5,637 bases of DNA, taken from Actinomycetes bacterium (lineage in GTDB: Bacteria > Actinomycetota > Acidimicrobiia > Acidimicrobiales > Microtrichaceae). This document shows, piece by piece, positions 1-5,613 of the stretch; position 1 is the stretch's first letter, and every line of letters starts with the position of its first letter. The translations under genes were made by a program, and so were the position numbers. The notes under the pieces are model-generated. The model worked only from the letters and a program-made list of their open reading frames with translations, was not told where the DNA came from and made no database searches. The stretch lies in the NCBI GenBank assembly GCA_023423215.1, contig JAFAFZ010000536.1, positions 1 to 5,637 of the forward strand. The letters are read 5' to 3'.

Positions 1-143
1 GCGTAGTCGCGCCGCAGCTCCTCGACCTCGATGCCGAGCAGTCCGGCGAAGTGGCCGCCCTGGGGCCAGTCGCCGTAGGACGCCCAGAGTTGCTGCACCG
101 TCTGCGGCAGCAGATCGAAGCTCTCGGCACGCCAGGACGTCAT
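1..143 (-). CDS. Probable PaaI-type hotdog thioesterase, N-terminal part (cut by window edge)
   Basis: Reading the minus strand from an ATG at 143-141 gives 47 complete codons with no stop, running off the left edge. The visible residues include HFAGLLGIEVEELRRDY at about 31-47. This resembles the start of PaaI/4HBT hotdog thioesterases, where a helix ending in a 'GLLGIEV' segment leads into the first beta strand. Such enzymes hydrolyse acyl-CoA thioesters in the cytosol. The catalytic residues would lie beyond the window, so the family call rests on the N-terminus alone. No in-frame alternative start is visible just upstream, and there is no clear Shine-Dalgarno: the 5' flank is a C run on this strand. 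The gene is divergent from the thiolase at 209, with 65 bp between the two starts, which suggests shared control of CoA-thioester metabolism. That it is a gene is fairly likely; the thioesterase assignment is moderate. Confidence 0.5.
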   Translation of the reverse strand, partial: MTSWRAESFDLLPQTVQQLWASYGDWPQGGHFAGLLGIEVEELRRDY

Positions 144-154
144 GGGGGGAAGTG

Positions 155-181
155 TTGCAGGTTCGGCCTCGCAACTACGGT
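155..181 (+). promoter_or_regulatory. Candidate promoter for the FadA6-like thiolase gene
   Basis: A TTGCAG box (155-160) and a TACGGT box (176-181) are separated by 15 bp, shorter than the usual 16-18 bp. A start site near 188 would give a leader of about 20 nt that includes the ribosome binding site. Just downstream, 179-190 forms a small GGTG-TGAC-CACC palindrome that could be an operator half-site or chance. I see no KstR- or KstR2-type palindrome here. The call is by eye only. Confidence 0.3.
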
Positions 182-196
182 GTGACCACCCACGAC

Positions 197-202
197 GGAG
201 GA
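197..202 (+). promoter_or_regulatory. Ribosome binding site that fixes the thiolase start
   Basis: GGAGGA lies 6 nt before the ATG at 209. It decides in favour of this ATG over the in-frame GTG at 152, which would add 19 residues that are not thiolase-like and would overlap the probable promoter. Confidence 0.8.
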
Positions 203-208
203 ACCGAC

Positions 209-1357
209 ATGGCCGAGGCCTACATCATCGACACCGTCCGCACGCCCGTCGGTCGACGCGGCGGCGGGCTGGCCGCAGAGCACCCCGCCGACCTCGGCGC
301 GCACGTGCTGAACGCGCTGGTCGACCGGACCGGGATCGACCCCGCCGCGGTCGAGGACGTCGTGTTCGGATGCCTCGACACCATCGGCTCGCAGGCCGGC
401 GACATCGCCCGGACCTGCTGGCTGGCCGCCGGTCTGCCCGAGTCGGTGCCCGGCACGACGATCGACCGCCAGTGCGGCTCCTCGCAGCAGGCCGTGCACT
501 TCGCCGCCCAGGGCGTCATGTCCGGCACGCAGGACCTGGTCGTCGCCGGCGGCGTCCAGAACATGTCCACCATCCCGATCTCCTCCGCGATGGTCGTGGC
601 CGAGCAGTTCGGCATCACCGATCCGTTCTCCGGCTCCAAGGGCTGGGTGAAGCGCTACGGCGACCAGGAGGTCAGCCAGTTCGTCGGCGCCGAGATGATC
701 GCCCGCGACTGGGACATCTCCCGCGAGTACATGGAGGCGTTCGCCGTGCAGTCGCACGAGCGTGCGATCACCGCCCGTGCCGAGGGCCGCTTCGACACCC
801 AGATCGCCCCGTTCGGCGTGGTCACCCAGGACGAGGGCCCGCGTGAGCCGAACCTCGAGAAGATCCGCTCGCTCAAGCCCCTCATGGAGGGCGGTCGCCT
901 GACCGCCGCGCTCGCCTCGCAGATCTCGGACGGCGCCGCGGCGATGCTCATCGCGTCCGAGCGTGCCGTCGAGCAGTACGGCCTGACCCCGCGTGCCCGC
1001 GTGCACCACCTGTCGGTCCGCGGCGAGGACCCGATCCGCATGCTGTCCGCCCCGATCCCGGCGACTCGCTACGCGCTCGACAAGGCGGGCATGACGCTGG
1101 ACCAGATCGACCTGGTCGAGATCAACGAGGCGTTCGCCTCGGTCGTGCTGGCGTGGGCCAAGGAGCTCGACGCCGACATGAGCAAGGTCAACGTCAACGG
1201 CGGCGCCATCGCGCTGGGGCACCCGCTGGGTGCCACCGGTGTGCGCCTCATGACGACGCTGCTCAACGAGCTCGAGCGCACCGGCGGCCGCTACGGCCTC
1301 CAGACCATGTGCGAGGGCGGCGGCCAGGCCAACGTCACGATCATCGAGCGGCTGTAG
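209..1357 (+). CDS. fadA6: Acetyl-CoA acetyltransferase-type thiolase, FadA6-like
   Basis: A complete thiolase of 382 residues. It catalyses CoA-dependent cleavage of a 3-ketoacyl-CoA, or the reverse condensation, in the cytosol. All catalytic positions are visible: nucleophile Cys89 in DRQCGSSQQ, Asn306 in EINEAFAS, His338 in ALGHPLGATG and Cys368 in TMCEGGG. The 32- and 30-residue spacings between the last three match classical biosynthetic-type thiolases. From memory, the N-terminus (AEAYIIDTVRTPVGRRGG), the VPGTTIDRQCGSSQQ segment, the QNMSTIPISSAM segment and the C-terminus GRYGLQTMCEGGG...IIERL match mycobacterial FadA6 more closely than FadA5. FadA6 acts in degradation of the steroid C/D rings within the KstR2 regulon. 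The start is ATG 209, with a good Shine-Dalgarno. The neighbouring divergent gene is a putative thioesterase, and the next gene, a sulfotransferase, is convergent. Thiolase activity is near certain; the exact substrate is inferred. Confidence 0.88.
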   Translation: MAEAYIIDTVRTPVGRRGGGLAAEHPADLGAHVLNALVDRTGIDPAAVEDVVFGCLDTIGSQAGDIARTCWLAAGLPESVPGTTIDRQCGSSQQAVHFAAQGVMSGTQDLVVAGGVQNMSTIPISSAMVVAEQFGITDPFSGSKGWVKRYGDQEVSQFVGAEMIARDWDISREYMEAFAVQSHERAITARAEGRFDTQIAPFGVVTQDEGPREPNLEKIRSLKPLMEGGRLTAALASQISDGAAAMLIASERAVEQYGLTPRARVHHLSVRGEDPIRMLSAPIPATRYALDKAGMTLDQIDLVEINEAFASVVLAWAKELDADMSKVNVNGGAIALGHPLGATGVRLMTTLLNELERTGGRYGLQTMCEGGGQANVTIIERL

Positions 1358-1373
1358 CCAGCTGCCGCGTCCG
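1350..1373 (+). repeat. Imperfect 24-bp direct repeat, copy 1 (over thiolase stop)
   Basis: This segment includes the last thiolase codons and its TAG stop. It matches 1451-1474 at 21 of 24 positions, with mismatches at positions 9, 12 and 22 of the repeat. The copies are 101 bp apart in the same orientation. The core ggctgtag and ctgccgcgt blocks are identical. Confidence 0.6.
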
Positions 1374-1410
1374 GGATCCTCGACGTCTGAGGTCGCCAGT
1401 TCGTCCAGTG

Positions 1411-1423
1411 CCGGCGCAGCCGG
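1411..1423. terminator. Small hairpin in the convergent gap, possible weak bidirectional terminator
   Basis: CCGGC, loop GCA, GCCGG forms a perfect 5-bp GC stem with a 3-nt loop, about midway between the thiolase stop and the sulfotransferase stop. No T tract follows on either strand, so it is not a canonical intrinsic terminator. Its position between two convergent genes is the main support. The rest of 1358-1458 shows no gene. Confidence 0.25.
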
Positions 1424-1450
1424 AGGGTGGTGGGCGGGGTCAGCGGACGT

Positions 1451-1474
1451 GGCTGTAGTCACCTGCCGCGTGCG
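1451..1474 (+). repeat. Imperfect 24-bp direct repeat, copy 2 (over sulfotransferase stop)
   Basis: Second copy of the element at 1350-1373, matching at 21 of 24 positions. It covers the minus-strand TGA of the sulfotransferase (1461-1459) and its last few codons. Confidence 0.6.
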
Positions 1475-2421
1475 AGCGCGGCCTGCACACGTCGTCCGAC
1501 CTGCTTGCGTCGGATCGCGCGCGGGTCGCGCACGAGCTGGGCGCCGTGCTCACGCACCAGCGCGACCGTGCGCCTGACGGCGCCGATCGACGTCGCCGAG
1601 GTCGCCAGCTCGGGCTGGTAGCCCAGCGCCACCATCTGCTCGAAGCAGTACTCCTCGACCCGGCGCTGGCGTGTCGGGACGAGGTCCTGCCGCCAGCGGT
1701 CGAGCAGTTCGGGGTGTCCCGGGAACCGCGCCGCCAGCTCCTCGACCGGATCGGTCGACAGCCCCACGCCGGCGAAGGCCCACTCGAGCGCGCGCCGAGG
1801 GTCACGTGCCATCTCGACCACGTCGACGACCAGGTGGTCCTCATCGGACTTGCCGGGGACGAGCCCGAGGCGGTCGTGCACGTGTCGCGCGTGGGTGTTC
1901 CAGTACATGGCGCTGTACTCGATGCTGTGGTCGAACTTCCTCGACTGCGAGGCCATCACGCCGCGGGGATCCCGGGTCAGCACGAGGAACTTGGCGCCCG
2001 GCCACTGCTGCGACAGCGTCGGAGCCAGCTCGATCCGCAGCAGCTTGTTGCCCCAGTGCGAGGTGCCCTCCGACGAGCGGAAGATCGCCTCGCAGATCGA
2101 GGCCCAGCCGGGGGCGCGTCGGTGCGCCTCGACGGCGTGGTCCACGACGTCCGGACGGCGCAGGGCGTCACGCAGCGCGTCGTTCGACGAGTGGTCGACC
2201 TCGGTCGCCAGGGCGGCGAGCAGCCGCTCCATGTCGGCGCGGTCGCGGAGCGGACCGTGGCGCCGGTGCACCTCGATGCCCTCGATCGGGAGCTTCGACT
2301 CGAAGCCCATCGACAGGTCCGGGTGCGACGCGCACAGGTCGAACGCCCAGCTCGTGCCGCTGCGGGAGGTACCCACGATGAAGAGCGGTCGTGCCACACC
2401 TGTACTCGCCCCGCACCCCAT
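1459..2421 (-). CDS. Sulfotransferase family protein (PAPS-dependent type)
   Basis: The protein has 320 residues from ATG 2421. Enzymes of this family move sulfate from PAPS to a hydroxyl or amine of a small molecule, lipid or glycan. The 5'-phosphosulfate loop is seen near the N-terminus as FIVGTSRSGTSW (residues 14-25). A GTSHWGNKLLR segment (about 119-129) corresponds to the 'WGxK' region of bacterial sulfotransferases. The 3'-phosphate site is FLVLTRDPRGVMAS (145-158), with Arg150 and Ser158 in the expected places. The C-terminal helix region (EEYCFEQMVALGYQPE, about 256-271) and overall length fit the family. There is no signal peptide or membrane segment, so it is probably cytosolic or peripheral. 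An ATG at 2478 would add 19 Arg-rich residues, and a GTG at 2397 would start just before the first strand; 2421 is preferred but not certain. It is convergent with the thiolase and divergent from the gene at 2593. The substrate cannot be read from the sequence. Confidence 0.85.
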   Translation of the reverse strand: MGCGASTGVARPLFIVGTSRSGTSWAFDLCASHPDLSMGFESKLPIEGIEVHRRHGPLRDRADMERLLAALATEVDHSSNDALRDALRRPDVVDHAVEAHRRAPGWASICEAIFRSSEGTSHWGNKLLRIELAPTLSQQWPGAKFLVLTRDPRGVMASQSRKFDHSIEYSAMYWNTHARHVHDRLGLVPGKSDEDHLVVDVVEMARDPRRALEWAFAGVGLSTDPVEELAARFPGHPELLDRWRQDLVPTRQRRVEEYCFEQMVALGYQPELATSATSIGAVRRTVALVREHGAQLVRDPRAIRRKQVGRRVQAALARGR

Positions 2422-2440
2422 CGACCGTGACCCCCGACAC

Positions 2441-2446
2441 AACCTA
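2441..2446 (-). promoter_or_regulatory. Candidate -10 box for the sulfotransferase gene
   Basis: On the minus strand this reads TAGGTT, a TAnnnT match, 19 nt before the ATG at 2421. A start site near 2434 would leave a leader of about 13 nt. A G-rich patch (2431-2435 region) is the only Shine-Dalgarno-like element. I see no good -35. The divergent region 2422-2592 also holds a CCGCC-GGGTC-GGCGG inverted repeat (2478-2492) that may be simple GC-rich sequence. I could not find a convincing promoter for the plus-strand gene at 2593. Confidence 0.25.
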
Positions 2447-2592
2447 GGCCGAGCGACGGTCGGCCGTCGGCCCGCCACCGCCGGGTCGGCGGCGCCGTTG
2501 TCGTCGGGGGCGACACGAAACGTTCAGCGTGGGCGGGGATGCGCCGATGGAGTGGGGACGATCTCGAACCGCGCCGGAGCGTCTCCTCCCAC

Positions 2593-3348
2593 ATGTCTGA
2601 TCTGGATCCACTTCTCGACGGCACGAGCCTCGACGACCCATCGGTGACGCGCCTCATGGTGCGCCACCCGGGCCTGGGCCGCGCCGGCCGCCTGCTCGAT
2701 CGAACCGCTGCGGTCGCGACGAGCGTGTCGGTCGTCGTCACCGAGTCCGGCGAGACCGGCGAGCAGCACGTCGACGCCGCGGCGCAGTGGCGGCCGACCG
2801 GCGTGCGCGTCGAGATGCTCGTCATGGAGAACCCGGCCGATCCGTCGCGGCTGCTGTTGCGGGACGCGCTCGCACGCTCCGGACGGTCCTGGCGGGTGCT
2901 CGACCGTCCGATGGGTGGCCGTGCCACGTCGATCGCCGCGGCCATCGAGCAGTCCGAGCACGAGTTCGTCATCGTCGCGACCAGCGGCAGCGGACCGTTC
3001 GAGCTCGTCGGCAGCGCGCTCTCGTTCATGTGGGTCGAGGGTGCGGACGTCGCGCTGCTGCAGTGGGCGACCGAGCCCGACCTGTTGGAGCCGACCGACC
3101 CGACCGCCGTGGACGCGGCGACCGAGCTCGCGGACTGGCTCGGTCTGGGCGGCACCAGCACGCCCGGTCGTCTGGTCGTCCTGCGCCGTTGGGTCGCACG
3201 CTGGCTCTTCAACGAGATCGGTCGGGCCATCGACCCGGCCGAGGAGCTCGCGGACCGCGCCCGGCTGCTCGGCATCGGCATCGTCCAGATGGTCGAGCCC
3301 CGACCGCCGGGCCGCACCGCACCGGCGGCCGACGGCGCACCCGCCTGA
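2593..3348 (+). CDS. Unrecognised protein with a GT2/GT-A-like fold lacking the DxD motif
   Basis: The protein has 251 residues from ATG 2593. An in-frame ATG at 2539 would add 18 charged residues and is less likely. GGAG at 2576-2579 is a weak and distant Shine-Dalgarno. I do not recognise a named family. The middle resembles the nucleotide-binding half of family 2 glycosyltransferases: a hydrophobic strand SVSVVV (44-49), a second strand with VEMLVMEN (73-80), a DRPMGGRATSIAAAIEQ helix region (104-120), then HEFVIVATSGSGPFE (123-137) where active enzymes carry a DxD metal site. The later RWLFNEIGRAIDPAEELADR segment (203-222) followed by LLGIGI recalls the acceptor-side 'ED' helix. Without DxD, catalysis of the usual metal-dependent kind is doubtful. 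No signal peptide or transmembrane helix is seen; the Pro/Ala-rich tail (236-251) looks disordered. It is divergent from the sulfotransferase, so both may act on one surface glycan or lipid. The reading frame is well supported by codon bias; the function is inference. Confidence 0.6.
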   Translation: MSDLDPLLDGTSLDDPSVTRLMVRHPGLGRAGRLLDRTAAVATSVSVVVTESGETGEQHVDAAAQWRPTGVRVEMLVMENPADPSRLLLRDALARSGRSWRVLDRPMGGRATSIAAAIEQSEHEFVIVATSGSGPFELVGSALSFMWVEGADVALLQWATEPDLLEPTDPTAVDAATELADWLGLGGTSTPGRLVVLRRWVARWLFNEIGRAIDPAEELADRARLLGIGIVQMVEPRPPGRTAPAADGAPA

Positions 3349-3390
3349 TCGTCGCCGTGACCTGAGTCGGGCACCGCTCGCTGCGACCCG

Positions 3391-3410
3391 AACTGGAACC
3401 CGTTCCAGTT
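3391..3410. promoter_or_regulatory. KstR-like operator palindrome
   Basis: AACTGGAACCCGTTCCAGTT is two perfect 9-bp arms around a 2-bp centre. The inner 14 bp (3394-3407) match TNNAACNNGTTNNA, the consensus I recall for KstR, the TetR-family repressor of cholesterol catabolism in actinobacteria. The site ends 20 bp before the GTG of the acyl-CoA dehydrogenase and covers the place where a -35 element would sit, which fits repression by blocking RNA polymerase. It is the only such palindrome I found in the window. Another TetR-type regulator with a similar half-site could be the true ligand. Confidence 0.75.
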
Positions 3411-3418
3411 TTCTGGCC

Positions 3419-3424
3419 TACGCT
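3419..3424 (+). promoter_or_regulatory. -10 box of a probable leaderless promoter
   Basis: TACGCT fits TAnnnT and ends 6 nt before the GTG at 3431. Transcription would therefore begin at or next to the start codon, giving a leaderless mRNA, as is common in actinobacteria. No Shine-Dalgarno precedes 3431, which agrees. The operator at 3391-3410 occupies about -40 to -21 relative to that start. Confidence 0.55.
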
Positions 3425-3430
3425 GCCGCG

Positions 3431-4660
3431 GTGGATTTCGAGGACTCTCCCGAGCTGGCGGCGTTCCGAGCCGAGGTGCGCGCGTTCCTCGACGCCAACG
3501 CCGAGCTCCGACGTGGCGACGAGCGCGACTGGAGCCGCAACGGCGCCGCGACCGACCCCGAGGTGGCAGCGGACTACCGCAAGCGCTGCCACGAGTGGCA
3601 GCGCCTGCTCTTCGACACCGGCTGGGCCGGGTTGACCTGGCCGACGAAGTTCGGCGGGCGCGGCCTGAGCGCCGCACACCAGATCGTCTGGGGCCAGGAG
3701 CTCGCGAAGTACGACACGACGGCCGGGTTCATCACCGCGGCCCAGGCGCTCGTCGGGCCGACGCTGATGCAGCACGGCACCCCCGAGCAGCAGGAGCGCT
3801 ACCTCGGTCCGCTGCTCTCGGGCGACGAGTCGTGGTGCCAGCTGTTCTCGGAGCCGGGCGCCGGTTCGGACCTGTCCGCGCTCGCCACCCGTGCGGTGCT
3901 CGACGGCGACGAGTGGGTCGTCAACGGCCAGAAGGTGTGGACCTCGTCCGCCCAGCACGCGGACTTCGGCATCCTGGTCGCGCGCACCAACCCCGACGTG
4001 CCGAAGCACGAGGGACTGACCTTCTTCGTGGTCGACATGCGGTCGCCCGGCATCGAGGTCCGCCCGCTGATCCAGGCCCAGGGCGTCGCCCACTTCAACG
4101 AGGTGTTCCTCTCCGACGTGCGCATCCCGGTGGCCAACGTCGTCGGACCGGTCGGTGGCGGGTGGAAGGTCACGCGCACCACGCTCAAGAGCGAGAGCTC
4201 GATGATCTCGGGTGCCGGCCAGGCGTCGACGTACGCCGCGGTGCTCTCGACGGCGCGGCGCGTCGGGCGCACCGACGACCCGATCGTGCGCCAGGAGCTC
4301 GCCAAGGTCTGGTCGAACGAGCAGATCCTGAAGTGGATGGGCTGGCGCACCCAGACGGCGGTCATGACCGGCCGCTACGAGCTGGCGCTCCACGGCTCGC
4401 TCCTCAAGAACTTCTTCACGCGTGCGCTGTCGCTGCGGGTGGACCTGGCCGTCGACCTGGAGGGCCCCGAGGGCATGCTCTGGCACGACGCCGAGGGCGA
4501 CGGCTTCTGGCAGTACCAGTGCCTCAACCAGTTCGCGTCGCGCATCGGCGGCGGCACGGAAGAGGTGCACCGCAACAACCTCGGCGAGCAGGCGCTCGGC
4601 CTGCCACGCGAGCCGTCGCTCGACCGCGACGTCCCGTGGAACCAGACCGTGCGCGCCTGA
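3431..4660 (+). CDS. Acyl-CoA dehydrogenase (FadE type)
   Basis: The protein has 409 residues and starts at GTG 3431 (read MDFEDSPELAAFRAEVRAFL). The helical N-terminal domain contains the TWPTKFGGRG turn (about 74-83). The FAD- and acyl-binding middle domain shows CQLFSEPGAGSDLSAL (136-151) and NGQKVWTSSAQHADF (165-179). The C-terminal domain has RIGGGTEEVHRNNLG (371-385). Members oxidise acyl-CoA to 2-enoyl-CoA with FAD. Glu255 in the TLKSESS helix sits where isovaleryl-CoA dehydrogenase and the steroid enzyme FadE26 keep the catalytic base, and the alternative site before GT, Glu in medium-chain enzymes, is Gly here. So the base is probably Glu255. The overall pattern resembles mycobacterial FadE enzymes for steroid or branched acyl-CoA. 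Some of these are heterotetramers of two different subunits, but no partner gene lies next to it here. It is preceded by a KstR-like operator and a leaderless promoter, and followed 43 bp later by an SDR gene. Family near certain; substrate inferred. Confidence 0.9.
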   Translation: MDFEDSPELAAFRAEVRAFLDANAELRRGDERDWSRNGAATDPEVAADYRKRCHEWQRLLFDTGWAGLTWPTKFGGRGLSAAHQIVWGQELAKYDTTAGFITAAQALVGPTLMQHGTPEQQERYLGPLLSGDESWCQLFSEPGAGSDLSALATRAVLDGDEWVVNGQKVWTSSAQHADFGILVARTNPDVPKHEGLTFFVVDMRSPGIEVRPLIQAQGVAHFNEVFLSDVRIPVANVVGPVGGGWKVTRTTLKSESSMISGAGQASTYAAVLSTARRVGRTDDPIVRQELAKVWSNEQILKWMGWRTQTAVMTGRYELALHGSLLKNFFTRALSLRVDLAVDLEGPEGMLWHDAEGDGFWQYQCLNQFASRIGGGTEEVHRNNLGEQALGLPREPSLDRDVPWNQTVRA

Positions 4661-4688
4661 CGCCGGTCACCGACCAGTCGCAACCACC

Positions 4689-4695
4689 AGGGGGA
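4689..4695 (+). promoter_or_regulatory. Ribosome binding site of the SDR gene
   Basis: AGGGGGA lies 8 nt before the ATG at 4704 and 11 nt before a second in-frame ATG at 4707. The spacing favours 4704. There is no promoter-like sequence or strong hairpin in the 43-bp gap after the dehydrogenase stop, which supports co-transcription. Confidence 0.65.
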
Positions 4696-4703
4696 CCAAC
4701 CAG

Positions 4704-5573
4704 ATGATGCTCGAGGGCAAGACCGCGATCGTGACCGGCATCGGACCGGGCATGGGCAGGGACATCTCGCTCGGCCTGGCCCGTGAGGGCGCCGACATCA
4801 TCCTCGTCGCACGCTCCGACAAGAACATCCCGAGCGTCGCCGAGGAGATCGAGGCCCTCGGGCGCCGCGCGTTCCCGGTGTACGGCAACATCGCCAAGGC
4901 CGAGGACTGCGCACGCATCGCCGCCGAGGCCAAGGACGCGGTCGCGCAGCTCTCCGCCGAGGACGCCGCGGCGGGCCGCAGCGGCGACGGTCCGGACGGG
5001 CCCCGCGCGGGGGTCGACATCCTGGTGAACTCCGCCTTCCACGGCGGCGAGCACGTGAGGTTCGAGGACGCCGACCTGGACCGCTGGCGCCGGCCCGTCG
5101 ACATCAACTACTTCGGCACGCTGCAGCTGACCCAGGCGGTGCTACCGCTGCTCAAGCAGGCCGCCGAGCGGACCGGCGACGCCCGGATCGTGATGATCAA
5201 CACCATGTCGATCCACCTGCTCGAGGAGAAGGCCGGGTCCTACGCCGGCTCCAAGGCGGCGCTGGGTGCGGTCACCAAGACCCTCGCCCGCGAGCTCGGC
5301 GAGTACGGCATCCGGGTCAACGCGGTGCACCCCGGCTACATCTGGGGCGACAGCGTCAAGATCTACTTCGAGTGGCAGGCGCAGGAGCGTGGCGGCGATG
5401 CCACGTGGCAGGACATCTACGACGAGCGCGCCGCCGAGACGGCGCTCGGCTACCTGCCGCACTCCTCCGAGATCGCCGGCGCCGCCGTGTTCTTCGCGTC
5501 GCCGCTCGCGAAGTGCGTCACCGGCACCGCGCTGCCGGTGAACTCCGGCCACTGGATGCCGCCGAGCGCCTGA
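4704..5573 (+). CDS. Short-chain dehydrogenase/reductase (SDR), NADP(H)-type
   Basis: The protein has 289 residues, longer than the roughly 250 of a classical SDR. The Rossmann glycine motif is TGIGPGMG (11-18). Ala36-Arg37 after the second strand, with no acidic residue there, suggests NADP(H) over NAD(H). The strand before the active site reads DILVNSAF (105-112), where classical members have NNAG. The active site is Ser169 in MINTMS, Tyr180 and Lys184 in SYAGSK. The C-terminal part has NAVHPGYIWGDS, a PG motif of the family. An Ala/Gly/Asp-rich insert (about 84-103) between helix and strand explains much of the extra length. Such enzymes interconvert hydroxyl and keto groups. Downstream of an acyl-CoA dehydrogenase it could act as a 3-hydroxyacyl-CoA dehydrogenase or a steroid hydroxyl oxidoreductase; resemblance to SDRs of mycobacterial steroid clusters is from memory. 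Probably in one operon with the gene at 3431. Family near certain; substrate unknown. Confidence 0.88.
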   Translation: MMLEGKTAIVTGIGPGMGRDISLGLAREGADIILVARSDKNIPSVAEEIEALGRRAFPVYGNIAKAEDCARIAAEAKDAVAQLSAEDAAAGRSGDGPDGPRAGVDILVNSAFHGGEHVRFEDADLDRWRRPVDINYFGTLQLTQAVLPLLKQAAERTGDARIVMINTMSIHLLEEKAGSYAGSKAALGAVTKTLARELGEYGIRVNAVHPGYIWGDSVKIYFEWQAQERGGDATWQDIYDERAAETALGYLPHSSEIAGAAVFFASPLAKCVTGTALPVNSGHWMPPSA

Positions 5574-5583
5574 CCCGGTCTCG

Positions 5584-5613
5584 TCGTTCGTCGGTGCCCG
5601 CTTTCGTTCGTCG
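5584..5613 (+). repeat. Two 10-bp direct repeats, 20 bp apart
   Basis: TCGTTCGTCG occurs at 5584-5593 and again at 5604-5613, starts exactly 20 bp apart, or about two helical turns. They lie just after the SDR stop. They may be binding half-sites for a regulator of a gene beyond the window, or simple TCG-rich sequence. Confidence 0.5.

Noticed and set aside
140..1462. 440-codon open frame on the minus strand opposite the thiolase
   Set aside because: Its product is rich in Arg, Gly, Asp and Val without domain motifs, and it lies fully opposite a thiolase with every catalytic residue. GC-rich third positions create such stop-free frames.
1546..2430. 294-codon plus-strand open frame opposite the sulfotransferase
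   Set aside because: The minus-strand frame has both PAPS-site motifs, while this one has none.
2519..2526. AAACGTT as a second KstR-like site before the GT-like gene
   Set aside because: It lacks the two-base centre between AAC and GTT and the outer T and A, so it does not fit the consensus.
3396..3424. GGAACC as the -35 of an ECF sigma promoter
   Set aside because: The GGAAC is part of a symmetric 20-bp palindrome, and the downstream box fits the housekeeping TAnnnT pattern, so an operator explains it better.
1977..3677. 566-codon open frame on the minus strand
   Set aside because: It crosses the sulfotransferase in another frame, the divergent region, the GT-like gene and the dehydrogenase start. 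The product is low-complexity Arg/Ser-rich, a GC artefact.
3209..4570. 453-codon open frame on the minus strand opposite the acyl-CoA dehydrogenase
   Set aside because: It is an antisense shadow of a well-supported gene with no recognisable motif in its product.
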